Positions 6,225 to 11,710 of a DNA stretch of 11,710 bases are shown here, one piece after another (within the stretch, counting starts at the first letter, position 1; every line of letters begins with the position of its first letter). The notes beneath the pieces were generated by a model. It was not told the DNA's origin, searched no databases, and saw only the letters and a list, made by a program, of their open reading frames with translations. A program made the translations under genes and the position numbers. This DNA comes from Acidimicrobiia bacterium. GTDB lineage: Bacteria; Actinomycetota; Acidimicrobiia; Acidimicrobiales; JACDCH01. The stretch is taken from positions 1-11,710 of the forward strand of contig JACDCH010000299.1 in assembly GCA_013694495.1 (NCBI GenBank), read 5' to 3'.

Positions 6225-7085
6225 TCAGCCGGGCACGACGGCCAGCCCGACGAGCCAGGCCCACATCGGGCCCAGCAGGAGCAGCGAGTCGAGCCGGCGC
6301 AGCGCGTTGGCCTTGGCCTTGACGCTCGGTAGGACGAGCGACCCCGCGAGCTGGCCCAGCGGGCAGAGCACGGCGGCGAGGACGGCGAACCCGAAGCCGT
6401 TGCTCGCTTCGAAGGGCTCGAAGCCGATGGTCGACACCCCGAACTGGATCACCAGCGCCGCCGCCGCGCCGGCGACGGGCCCTTCGATCGCGTTGCGGGC
6501 GCCCGAGCCGACGAGGAAGTCGCCGATCTCGTAGGCCGATACCACCAGCACCAGCGCGAGCGCGGCCGACGGCTCGTAGCGGTGGGTGACGATCACAGCG
6601 GCGGCGGCGCCGCCCACCCACACCGCGCTCTGCACGGTGCGCGCCGCGTTGCGGAGCGGGTGGCGCGTGCTGCCCGAGACCACCACGGACGCCACGACGA
6701 GGCCGAGCAGCGCGGCGCCCAGCACCGCCGTCGACACCGCCGCCGCTAACGCCAGCGCTGCGGCACCGGCCGCGGCGACGGCAATGTTCGGCGCCTCCCG
6801 CCGGCGCCGCCAGGCTCGGACCACCTGCGCCGCCGCCAGCGCGGCCACCGTGGCGTACAGCACCGCCAGCGCGATCCGACCGAGGAACAGCGCGCCGCAC
6901 ACGAGCACGAACCAGGCGACGCCGAGGCGCACCTTGGGGCCGTCGATGTCGTAGACGACCGCGACCTGGCGGCGGCGCTTGTTCGCCTGACGGGCCCGGG
7001 CGCTGAGCCGGCGACTCTGCTGCTCCTCGACCTCCTTCCACACCGGCTTGCGCCCGTGGCGAGGTGCGGTCTCCGCCTTGGTCAT
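6225..7085 (-). CDS. Integral membrane protein resembling CdsA (phosphatidate cytidylyltransferase family), motif-degenerate
   Basis: The product has 286 residues. Residues 1-50 are basic and cytoplasmic, followed by about eight Ala/Val/Leu-rich membrane segments. Near residue 185, YEIGDFLVGSGARNAIEGP recalls the DxGAYxxG...SPKKTxEG part of CdsA, and near the C-terminus ANALRRLDSLLLLGP recalls the family's DRxDSLL. The key residues are not intact: SPKKT is missing and the C-terminal motif has RRLD rather than DRxD. CDP-diacylglycerol synthesis is therefore doubtful, and this may be a divergent relative. ATG at 7083-7085 is chosen because it overlaps the MoaD-like stop as TGATG, an arrangement typical of coupled translation. 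It is the last gene of a MaoC, MoaD, CdsA-like operon and converges on the superoxide dismutase gene. Confidence 0.6.
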   Translation of the reverse strand: MTKAETAPRHGRKPVWKEVEEQQSRRLSARARQANKRRRQVAVVYDIDGPKVRLGVAWFVLVCGALFLGRIALAVLYATVAALAAAQVVRAWRRRREAPNIAVAAAGAAALALAAAVSTAVLGAALLGLVVASVVVSGSTRHPLRNAARTVQSAVWVGGAAAAVIVTHRYEPSAALALVLVVSAYEIGDFLVGSGARNAIEGPVAGAAAALVIQFGVSTIGFEPFEASNGFGFAVLAAVLCPLGQLAGSLVLPSVKAKANALRRLDSLLLLGPMWAWLVGLAVVPG

Positions 7086-7327
7086 CAGGCGCAGCCGCCC
7101 GAGACCGGCGGGATGACGGCCACCTCGTCGTCGTCGCCGACCGCGGCATCGGGCTCGACGGGGTCGCCGTTCAGCCACACCTGGCTGGTGTCGAGCACCG
7201 CGCTGAACGGTGCGCCGTAGCGCGCCGCTGCGGCGCGCAGCACCTGGTCGATCGTGGCGCCCGGTACCGTGTCACGACCGGTCCCGGCGGCCTCCCGCGC
7301 CGCGGCGAACAGCCGGAGGACGGCCAT
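7085..7327 (-). CDS. MoaD/ThiS-family sulfur-carrier (ubiquitin-like) protein ending -GGCA
   Basis: The 80-residue protein has a beta-grasp fold. Features are LRLFAAAREAAG near the start, VWLNGDPV (about 50-57), a DDDEVAVIPPVSGG tail and no membrane segment. MoaD/ThiS proteins carry sulfur as a C-terminal Gly-Gly thiocarboxylate for molybdopterin, thiamine or cysteine synthesis. Here the Gly-Gly (residues 77-78) is followed by Cys-Ala, then TGA. The protein must be trimmed before it can be activated, as is known for QbsE of Pseudomonas (ends GGCF, trimmed by a JAMM protease). Otherwise it is not a carrier. The AGAGGGAG ribosome binding site lies about 8 bases before the ATG at 7325-7327. It starts 15 bases after the MaoC-like stop and its TGA overlaps the next start. 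No activating enzyme (MoeB/ThiF) or protease is in the window. Confidence 0.85.
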   Translation of the reverse strand: MAVLRLFAAAREAAGTGRDTVPGATIDQVLRAAAARYGAPFSAVLDTSQVWLNGDPVEPDAAVGDDDEVAVIPPVSGGCA

Positions 7328-7342
7328 CAGCGGATCTCCCTC

Positions 7343-8194
7343 TCAGCCGACCTCGGCCCAGCCGTTCTTGATCACGACGGCGCCGGCCGAGGTGGCTTCG
7401 AAGGCGAAGGCCGCAGCCCCGCCGTCGGTGGTGCCGGCCTCGTAGAGCTGCACCTCGACGTCGTTGCCGGGGAAGACGTTGGCCGCCATGCGCACGGCCA
7501 GCCGCCGGAGCTTCGCCGGGTCGCCGCCGCAGGCCCGCTCGACGACGGCCTGGCTGCACATCGCCATCGTGCAGAGGCCGTGGGCGATGATGCCGGGGAG
7601 GCCGACCTGCTTGGCGAAGTCGTCGTCGACGTGGATCGGCATCATGTCGCCCGACGCGTCGCGGTAGCGGAACGTCTGGTCGTCGTCGACGTGCACGACG
7701 TAGGGCTCGCCGACCGGCTTCTCGCGCGCCGTGTCGGGGAAGTCGTGGGTCGGCTTGTCGGACCCGCCGTCCTCCTCGCCGGTGAGGCCGCGGACGAAGA
7801 CCGTGAAGTACTGCGTGCAGACCGGCTCGCCGGTGGACTGGTCTGACGACTTCGTCTCGATCGTGATGCGGGTGCCCGAGCCAGCGCCGCGCACGGCGAA
7901 GGGCGTGGTCGTGGTCGAGAGCGTCACCCCTGGCTTCAGTGGCTGGTGGAAGTGCATGTCCTGCTCGCCGTGCACGATGAACATGGCGTACTCGGACGGG
8001 ATGAGCCCGACGGCCGCGCCGGCGAGCGCGTCGAACACCGGCACGACGGCGAACACCGGCGGGGCGAGCTCGCCCGAGACGAACTTCGGGTTCTCGTCGT
8101 TCGTCGCCGCGGCGTAGGCCTTGGCGCGCTCGCCCTCGACGTCGAAGTCGAACGGTTCGGACGGGGTGCCCAGCAAGCTGAGGTCGACGGCCAT
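7343..8194 (-). CDS. MaoC-like (R)-specific enoyl-CoA hydratase (double hot-dog, hydratase 2)
   Basis: The 283-residue product has two hot-dog repeats, as in the dehydratase part of eukaryotic MFE-2 and mycobacterial homologues. The N-terminal half has HGEQDMHFHQPLKPG (75-89). The C-terminal half has the hydratase 2 motif YRDASGDMMPIHVDDDFA, with the catalytic pair D183 and H188, followed by GLPGIIAHGLCTMAM. Enzymes of this family add water to trans-2-enoyl-CoA to give the (R)-3-hydroxyacyl-CoA in fatty acid or sterol side-chain oxidation. In the usual GDxNPxH motif the Asn is replaced by Met (M185), which may alter activity or substrate. ATG at 8192-8194 has no Shine-Dalgarno sequence but a TAATCT box 8 bases upstream. 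It heads the operon with the MoaD-like and CdsA-like genes and diverges from the phosphatase gene. Confidence 0.9.
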   Translation of the reverse strand: MAVDLSLLGTPSEPFDFDVEGERAKAYAAATNDENPKFVSGELAPPVFAVVPVFDALAGAAVGLIPSEYAMFIVHGEQDMHFHQPLKPGVTLSTTTTPFAVRGAGSGTRITIETKSSDQSTGEPVCTQYFTVFVRGLTGEEDGGSDKPTHDFPDTAREKPVGEPYVVHVDDDQTFRYRDASGDMMPIHVDDDFAKQVGLPGIIAHGLCTMAMCSQAVVERACGGDPAKLRRLAVRMAANVFPGNDVEVQLYEAGTTDGGAAAFAFEATSAGAVVIKNGWAEVG

Positions 8195-8202
8195 GGGCCG
8201 AG

Positions 8203-8208
8203 AGATTA
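8203..8208 (-). promoter_or_regulatory. Candidate -10 box of the MaoC-MoaD-CdsA operon
   Basis: TAATCT (TANNNT) ends exactly 8 bases before the ATG at 8194. It lies back to back with the -10 box of the divergent phosphatase gene (8211-8216) in a 30-bp gap, so the two core promoters overlap and polymerases could exclude one another. Confidence 0.45.
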
Positions 8209-8210
8209 AC

Positions 8211-8216
8211 TACGGT
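8211..8216 (+). promoter_or_regulatory. Candidate -10 box of the histidine phosphatase gene
   Basis: TACGGT (TANNNT) ends exactly 8 bases before the GTG at 8225, predicting a leaderless mRNA. The -35 position would fall inside the MaoC-like coding region on the other strand. Confidence 0.4.
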
Positions 8217-8224
8217 CGCCCGCC

Positions 8225-8881
8225 GTGGCCCCCACCCGAGTGCTCCTCGTGCGCCACGGGCAGTCCGAGTGGAACGCCCTCGGTCGGTGGCAGGGGCAGG
8301 CCGATCCACCGCTGTCGGAGCTCGGCCGGCGCCAGGCCCGGTCGGCCGCCCGCGCCCTCGGCGCCGTCGACGGGATCGTGGCCTCCGACCTCCAGCGAGC
8401 CGCCGAGACGGCGTCGATCATCGCGGCCGAGCTGGGGGTGGGGCCCGTCGTGCTCGACCCCGACCTGCGCGAGCGCGACGCCGGCGAGTGGTCCGGGCTG
8501 ACCCGGGCCGAGATCGACGAGCGCTACCCCGGCTACCTCGAGGACCGCGCCGACGAGCACAAAGCCTTCGGCGGCGGCGGCGGCGAGCCGGCACCGGCGC
8601 GGCGCCCTCCCGGCTGGGAGCCCGATCCCTCCGTGCTCGAGCGGGCGACGGGCGCGCTGGCGCGGATCCACGAGGAGGCGGCGGGCGGCGACGTCCTCGG
8701 CATCACCCACGGCGGCCTCATCTACGTGCTCGAGGGCCACCTCGGCGGCGCGTTCGCCCGCCTCGCCAACGGCGAGGGCCGCTGGTTCTCGGTCGACGAC
8801 GACGGCCGGCTCAGCCTCGGCGACCGCGTGCTCCTCGTCGGCGACGACGCCACCCCGGTGACGGTGCCGAAGGCGATCTAG
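8225..8881 (+). CDS. Histidine phosphatase family protein (phosphoglycerate mutase-like)
   Basis: The 218-residue soluble protein has the RHG signature at the N-terminus (LLVRHGQSEWN, catalytic H11), R58 in SDLQRAAET, the RERDAGEWSGL segment with E83, and the second catalytic histidine H162 in ITHGG. The family forms a phosphohistidine and acts on phosphate esters. Members include cofactor-dependent phosphoglycerate mutases, CobC, and sugar-phosphate phosphatases. The substrate cannot be told from this sequence, though the short insert regions and the Gly-rich stretch at 116-120 argue against a glycolytic mutase. The start is GTG at 8225-8227, supported by the -10 box and by the RHG motif lying close to the N-terminus. 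Its TAG stop overlaps the TAG of the convergent TraR-type gene in a single CTAG (8878-8881). Confidence 0.9.
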   Translation: MAPTRVLLVRHGQSEWNALGRWQGQADPPLSELGRRQARSAARALGAVDGIVASDLQRAAETASIIAAELGVGPVVLDPDLRERDAGEWSGLTRAEIDERYPGYLEDRADEHKAFGGGGGEPAPARRPPGWEPDPSVLERATGALARIHEEAAGGDVLGITHGGLIYVLEGHLGGAFARLANGEGRWFSVDDDGRLSLGDRVLLVGDDATPVTVPKAI

Positions 8882-9129
8882 CAGCCGGACGCGGGCGCGC
8901 CGCAGGCACGGGTGGCCGGGTGGGCCGCCAGCCGCTCGTCGTCGATCGGCTCGCCACATGCCTCGCAGACGCCGTACGTGCCGTCGTCGAGGCGTTGCAG
9001 CGCCCGCTCGACGTCGGCCAGTTCGGCCTCGACCTCCTCGAGGTCCGAGGCGTCGCTCCCCGGGTCGGGCGGCGCCGCGAGCCGGGCCCGCTCGTCTTCC
9101 AGGTCGGCCCTCGCGGCGTCCGGGTCCAT
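8878..9129 (-). CDS. TraR/DksA-type C4 zinc-finger protein
   Basis: The product is a small acidic protein of 83 residues. Residues 5-50 form a charged helical region (DLEEVEAELADVERALQRLD) and residues 52-83 a zinc finger. The first pair is C55-x2-C58 in YGVCEACGEPI, followed by DDERLAAHP, all typical of the TraR/DksA family that reaches the RNA polymerase secondary channel. The second pair is abnormal: C76 is followed not by x2-C but by GAPASG and C83, which is the last residue. Zinc binding by C55, C58, C76 and C83 is possible but unusual. ATG at 9127-9129 is chosen because a TATCGT box ends 6 bases before it, and residues encoded further upstream would run into the tRNA. It lies downstream of tRNA-Lys on the same strand and converges with the phosphatase gene. 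Confidence 0.85.
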   Translation of the reverse strand: MDPDAARADLEDERARLAAPPDPGSDASDLEEVEAELADVERALQRLDDGTYGVCEACGEPIDDERLAAHPATRACGAPASGC

Positions 9130-9135
9130 CCGACC

Positions 9136-9141
9136 ACGATA
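9136..9141 (-). promoter_or_regulatory. Candidate -10 box of the TraR-type gene
   Basis: TATCGT (TANNNT) ends 6 bases before the ATG at 9129. It lies next to the inverted repeat at 9142-9154. No clear -35 is seen. Confidence 0.38.
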
Positions 9142-9154
9142 GGCCGGACCGGCC
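9142..9154. repeat. Short inverted repeat between tRNA-Lys and the TraR-type gene
   Basis: GGCCGG-A-CCGGCC lies immediately upstream of the candidate -10 box and 11 bases past the 3' end of the tRNA. It could help end tRNA transcription (no U-run follows) or be an operator. In DNA this GC-rich, the match may also be chance. Confidence 0.3.
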
Positions 9155-9165
9155 GGCGCTCCCGG

Positions 9166-9238
9166 TAGGGGCGGCGGGGCTCGAACCCGCACGCTTCGGA
9201 TTAAAAGTCCGCTGCTCTGCCAGTTGAGCTACGCCCCC
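9166..9238 (-). tRNA. tRNA-Lys (anticodon UUU)
   Basis: The 73-base minus-strand sequence folds as a complete cloverleaf. The acceptor stem pairs GGGGGCG with CGCCCCT (one G-T). The D arm is GCTC..GAGC, the anticodon loop is CTTTTAA with anticodon TTT at 9203-9205, and the T arm is GCGGG-TTCGAGC-CCCGC with discriminator A. The 27-43 pair at the base of the anticodon stem is a G-A mismatch. CCA is not encoded and must be added, which is common in Actinobacteria. Confidence 0.96.
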
Positions 9239-9243
9239 GAGCC

Positions 9244-9272
9244 GATGCGGCCGAGCGAACCCTCGGCGCATC
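9244..9272. terminator. Strong hairpin between the dehydrogenase gene and tRNA-Lys
   Basis: The arm GATGCGGCCGAG (9244-9255) pairs with CTCGGCGCATC (9262-9272). This gives 11 pairs with one bulged G around a 6-base loop. It begins 6 bases outside the tRNA 5' end and lies 57 bases past the dehydrogenase stop, both on the minus strand. It could end the phoU-SDR transcript. No U-run follows, so a role in tRNA processing or simply an RNA stabiliser is possible. Confidence 0.45.
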
Positions 9273-9280
9273 GCCCGGTC

Positions 9281-9286
9281 ACGGTA
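9281..9286 (-). promoter_or_regulatory. Possible -10 box for tRNA-Lys
   Basis: TACCGT (TANNNT) lies 42 bases before the tRNA 5' end, between the dehydrogenase stop and the hairpin. Transcription from it would run through the hairpin into the tRNA. Weak evidence. Confidence 0.18.
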
Positions 9287-9328
9287 CCGGCCGTCCCGGC
9301 GGTGCTCCGGCGCCGGCGTAGCGGTGCG

Positions 9329-10111
9329 TCAGCCGTCGTTGCCGGTGAGGGCGTGCACGATGCGGTCGGAGGTGGCGCCGAGCAGGCCGCTGCCGCCGTC
9401 GACCACGATGTCCTGGCCGGTGACGTAGCTCGCCCCGTCGGAGCAGAGGAAGGCGATGACCGAAGCAACCTCGTCGGCGTGGGCGAAGCGGCGGGCGGGG
9501 ATGGCGCCGACCATGGCGGCCGCCAGCGCCGGGGAGCCCGTGATGGGTTCGGTGAGGGGAGTGTCGATCACGCCGGGCGACACGCAGTTGACCCGCACGG
9601 TCGGGGCGTACTCCAGCGCCGCCGTCTGGGTGAGGCTGACGACGCCGGCCTTGGCCGCCGAGTACGGCCCCTCCCCCGGCACGGGTCGGCGGGCGTTCAG
9701 CGACGACACGTGCACGACGCAGCCGCCGCTGCCCTCGAGGAGCACCGGCATCACCGCCCGCAGCACGTAGAAGGCGCCGGAGAGGTTGACGTCGACCAGC
9801 AGGCGCCACTCGGCGTCGCTGTACTCGTGCAGCGGCTTCCACCGGCCGATGCCGGCGTTGGAGACGACGTCGGTGAGCCCACCCATCGCCTGCACCGCGT
9901 CGGCCACGCCGGCCGCGACCGCAGCAGGGTCGGCGACGTCGGCGACCACCGCCGTGCCGCCGATCTCCTCGGCCACGGCGGCTGCCGCATCGGCCCGGCG
10001 GTCGAGCACGGCCACCGCGGCACCGGCCGCGGCGAACAGCCGGCAGGTGGCCGCGCCGATGCCGGAGCCGCCCCCGGTGACGAGCACCCGGCGGCCGGCG
10101 AAGCGCTCCAC
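9329..10111 (-). CDS. Short-chain dehydrogenase/reductase (SDR, classical type)
   Basis: The 260-residue product is an NAD(P)-dependent oxidoreductase of the classical SDR family. The cofactor loop is TGGGSGIG (12-19), and D37 at the end of the second strand favours NAD(H). NAG is at 85-87, and the catalytic residues N109, S137, Y150 and K154 are in place (YSAAK). The C-terminal PGVIDTPL and YVTGQDIVVDGG segments are typical. Quinone-reductase, 3-oxoacyl-ACP reductase-like and sugar or alcohol dehydrogenase roles all use this scaffold, so the substrate is unknown. The start is GTG at 10109-10111, giving the normal distance to the TGGGSGIG loop. It begins 11 bases after the phoU stop, so the two are probably cotranscribed, though no functional link is evident. 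A hairpin at 9244-9272 may end the transcript. Confidence 0.92.
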   Translation of the reverse strand: MERFAGRRVLVTGGGSGIGAATCRLFAAAGAAVAVLDRRADAAAAVAEEIGGTAVVADVADPAAVAAGVADAVQAMGGLTDVVSNAGIGRWKPLHEYSDAEWRLLVDVNLSGAFYVLRAVMPVLLEGSGGCVVHVSSLNARRPVPGEGPYSAAKAGVVSLTQTAALEYAPTVRVNCVSPGVIDTPLTEPITGSPALAAAMVGAIPARRFAHADEVASVIAFLCSDGASYVTGQDIVVDGGSGLLGATSDRIVHALTGNDG

Positions 10112-10122
10112 GCCCGCGATGC

Positions 10123-10767
10123 TCAGCGGACGACGCCGACGCGCTCGGCGATGTGCACGGCGTGGTCGCCGAGGCGCTCGTAGAAGCGGGCGACGAGGGC
10201 CATCTCCATGGCGGTCACCGCCGGGAGGTCGGCCGCCGCCACCTCGTCCCACAAGCGGTGGTGCAGGTGGTTGACGACGTCGTCGGCCTCGTCGATGCGG
10301 GCGGCGGCGGCGGCGTCGCCGACCTCGAAGGCGTCGGCGGCCTCCCGCCACATGGCGGCCACCCGGTCGCCCAGCTCTTGGACGATGCCCCGCACGACCG
10401 GCGGCAGCCCGGTGCCCAGCCCGCGGGCGGCGCGGCTGGCGATGTGCTCGGCGAGGTCGCCGCTGCGCTCGAGCTCCGGGACGATGCGCAGCGCCGCGAC
10501 CAGGCGACGGAAGTCGCCGGCCACGGGCGCCTGGAAGAGCATGGTCCGCTCGATGGCCTGCTCGATGCGGTCTTCGAGCTCGTCGATCTCCTCGTCGCGC
10601 CCGACCACGGCCCGGGCCATCTCGCGGTCGCCGGTGAGGAAGGTCTCGGTCGCCGCCGCGATCGACTCGCTCACGAGGGCGAAGAGCTGGGCCACCAGTT
10701 CGCCGATCGCCTGCAGCTCACCGGTATAGGCCCTGCGAACCGGTCGCGCTGGTTCGCCGATGTCCAT
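10123..10767 (-). CDS. phoU: PhoU domain protein (phosphate signalling regulator)
   Basis: The 214-residue product is all-helical and is made of two PhoU three-helix repeats, the usual length for the family. Each repeat carries an E-x3-D metal-binding type motif: ELERSGDLAEHIA in the first half and FYERLGDHAVHIAERVG near the C-terminus. PhoU proteins act at the inner face of the membrane between the PstSCAB phosphate transporter and its sensor kinase, damping phosphate uptake and the Pho response. No pst or sensor genes are in the window. The start is ATG at 10765-10767, exactly 8 bases after a TAGTTT box, with no Shine-Dalgarno sequence. A longer frame upstream (to 10998) is not used because that part encodes Arg/Pro-rich, shadow-like sequence. 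It follows a small membrane ORF and precedes an SDR gene. Confidence 0.92.
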   Translation of the reverse strand: MDIGEPARPVRRAYTGELQAIGELVAQLFALVSESIAAATETFLTGDREMARAVVGRDEEIDELEDRIEQAIERTMLFQAPVAGDFRRLVAALRIVPELERSGDLAEHIASRAARGLGTGLPPVVRGIVQELGDRVAAMWREAADAFEVGDAAAAARIDEADDVVNHLHHRLWDEVAAADLPAVTAMEMALVARFYERLGDHAVHIAERVGVVR

Positions 10768-10775
10768 CGGGACCG

Positions 10776-10781
10776 AAACTA
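10776..10781 (-). promoter_or_regulatory. Candidate -10 box of phoU
   Basis: TAGTTT (TANNNT) ends exactly 8 bases before the ATG at 10767, predicting a leaderless mRNA. Its first three bases are also the TAG stop of the small membrane ORF upstream. The -35 is not recognisable. Confidence 0.45.
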
Positions 10782-10998
10782 CTCGGGATACCGCCGCGGG
10801 CTGTGGGTGGTCCCCGCCCCGTTCCTCGAGCGGGCGTCGAGGATCGAGGCCATCGCGAGGACCGCGTACGCGACCCCCACGGCGATCGAGACCCCGCGGT
10901 GCTCGGGGTCGGCGACGCGGGTGAGGACGAAGCCGATCGGGCTGGCGAGGAGGAGAAGGCGACCGGGAGGCTTCTCGGCCCCCCGCTGCTCCCTTCAC
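10779..10998 (-). pseudogene. Small two-helix membrane protein, frame broken at a C6/G6 run
   Basis: Between the oxidoreductase and phoU, one minus-strand frame ending at TAG 10779-10781 looks strongly coding. It has G or C in nearly all third positions and two hydrophobic segments (LLLLASPIGFVLTRVA and VSIAVGVAYAVLAMASIL), followed by a basic, polar tail. This frame has no usable start: going upstream it meets TGA at 10995-10997. A GTG at 10996-10998 opens another frame (MKGAAG...). Removing one base from the six-base run at 10979-10984 would join the two into a 72-residue protein. The length is 220 bases, one more than a multiple of three. This could be a sequencing or assembly error, a true frameshift, or slippage-controlled expression. 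I recognise no family. Confidence 0.5.
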
Positions 10999-11010
10999 CG
11001 AACGGCCACC

Positions 11011-11710
11011 TCAACGGATAAGGTCGTCGAGGACGCTGCCGGCCAGCCCGAACGCCGTGGTCATGCCGATGCCCGCGGTGACGGACACGACCCGGGTGCC
11101 GGCGCAGGGCGTGGCGACGAGGAAGTCGCCGGGGGCCGAGGCGTAGCACCCGAGCCAGCGCTCGCGGACGGCGAGCCGCTCGACCCCGAGCAGCCGGGCC
11201 GTCTCGGACAGCAGGAGGTCGTCGAGGTCCTCGGCGGCGAAGGGGTCGGCGGTGGGCGCGTCGCGATGGGTGTCGCCGATGGTGAGGTCGCCGTCGGGGC
11301 GCTGGGTGAGCATGAGGTTCACACCGGCGGCCAGGAGCGGTGCGTTTTCACGCTCGAGCCGGGCCCGCAGCGCGTCGCCGGCCTCGCACCCGGCGAAGGC
11401 GGCGTAGCGCAGCAGCGACGTGCCGCTCAGCACAGCGGGCTCGAAGCGGGCGCCGCCCGGAGCCGCCACCCGCAGCATCTGCAGCGTGCACCGGGTGACG
11501 CCGGCTGCCTCGGCGACGGCGGGGAAGGCGCGGTCGACGTCGTGGCCGACGCACACGACGGCGTTGGTCGACTCGATCGGCCCCCGGCTGGTGCGCACCC
11601 CGCCGGGCTCGACACCCAGGAACGACGTCGACCACAGGATGCGCACCCCCGGCTGGGCCGCCAACCAGCCGGCCAGCGCGGGCAACGCGGCGCGCGGGTC
11701 GACCCTGAGG
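11011..11710 (-). CDS. FAD-dependent oxidoreductase (D-amino-acid oxidase-like), C-terminal part; cut by right edge
   Basis: The 232 visible residues are the C-terminal part of a DAO-type flavoprotein. The N-terminal FAD-binding GxGxxG lies beyond the window. VRILWSTSFLGVEPGGVRTS and NAVVCVGHDVDRAFP fit the substrate and second FAD-binding strands. TRCTLQMLRVAAP, a DLTIGDTHRDAP strand and the C-terminal TAGIGMTTAFGLAGSVLDDL (where the FAD ring is contacted) follow. The whole resembles the group named TIGR03364, FAD oxidoreductases sometimes linked with phosphonate breakdown. That is a recollection of the family, not a search result. The reading frame is open to the edge, so no start is given. 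Two bases after its TGA a GAGGTG context leads into the small membrane ORF and then phoU on the same strand. Confidence 0.78.
   Translation of the reverse strand, partial: LRVDPRAALPALAGWLAAQPGVRILWSTSFLGVEPGGVRTSRGPIESTNAVVCVGHDVDRAFPAVAEAAGVTRCTLQMLRVAAPGGARFEPAVLSGTSLLRYAAFAGCEAGDALRARLERENAPLLAAGVNLMLTQRPDGDLTIGDTHRDAPTADPFAAEDLDDLLLSETARLLGVERLAVRERWLGCYASAPGDFLVATPCAGTRVVSVTAGIGMTTAFGLAGSVLDDLIR

Noticed and set aside
4853..6322. A 489-codon plus-strand open frame across the PuuD-like gene and sod
   Set aside because: It is antisense to the membrane gene and out of frame with sod, with Arg/Gly/Pro-rich content and no domain.
8210..9271. A 353-codon minus-strand frame running from the tRNA across the phosphatase gene
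   Set aside because: It passes through the tRNA and the TraR-type gene in another frame. Its tRNA-derived start and Arg/Gly/Pro-rich body show it is not a gene.
9224..10183. A 319-codon plus-strand open frame opposite the SDR gene
   Set aside because: It is the antisense shadow of a gene with all catalytic SDR residues, and it begins inside the tRNA.

Overview
The window is GC-rich (roughly 70% by eye, third codon positions almost always G or C). It encodes an actinobacterial gene set: an MshA-type glycosyltransferase beside a YbjN protein and ProC, a mycobacterial-type Fe/Mn superoxide dismutase, an RsiG-like anti-sigma factor, PhoU and a TraR-type zinc-finger protein. I infer a deep-branching actinobacterium (Acidimicrobiia-like, or a metagenome-assembled relative), but nothing here fixes the taxon. 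No mobile element, CRISPR array, integrase or origin is visible, and no gap without a gene exceeds 300 bases.

Layout. Positions 1-4261 hold a minus-strand series read from right to left: an RsiG-like c-di-GMP-binding anti-sigma factor, a stand-alone receiver domain, an HD-GYP c-di-GMP phosphodiesterase, an XRE regulator, an MshA-type glycosyltransferase, a YbjN protein and the start of proC. The first three are joined by two 4-base GTGA stop/start overlaps. Positions 4376-6212 hold a cupredoxin lipoprotein (+), a PuuD-like membrane protein (-) and a superoxide dismutase (+). Positions 6225-8194 hold a minus-strand operon: MaoC-like hydratase, a MoaD/ThiS-like sulfur carrier ending in -GGCA, and a CdsA-like membrane protein. 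A histidine phosphatase (+) diverges from it and converges on a TraR/DksA-like protein (-), the two stop codons sharing one CTAG. tRNA-Lys(UUU) follows (-). From 9329 to the right edge, again on the minus strand, lie an FAD-dependent oxidoreductase (cut by the edge), a small two-helix membrane protein whose frame is broken at a C6/G6 run, PhoU and a short-chain dehydrogenase.

Most interesting points. (1) The RsiG-like protein carries one exact and one nearly exact copy of the E(X)3S(X)2R(X)3Q(X)3D c-di-GMP-binding signature, and it is translationally coupled to a receiver protein and a c-di-GMP phosphodiesterase. That suggests a compact module in which a phosphorylation signal controls local c-di-GMP and so release of a sigma factor. 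(2) Many genes lacking a Shine-Dalgarno sequence have TANNNT 6-10 bases before the start codon, which points to widespread leaderless transcription and helps decide starts. (3) The sulfur-carrier protein has two residues after its Gly-Gly and would need trimming before it could work.
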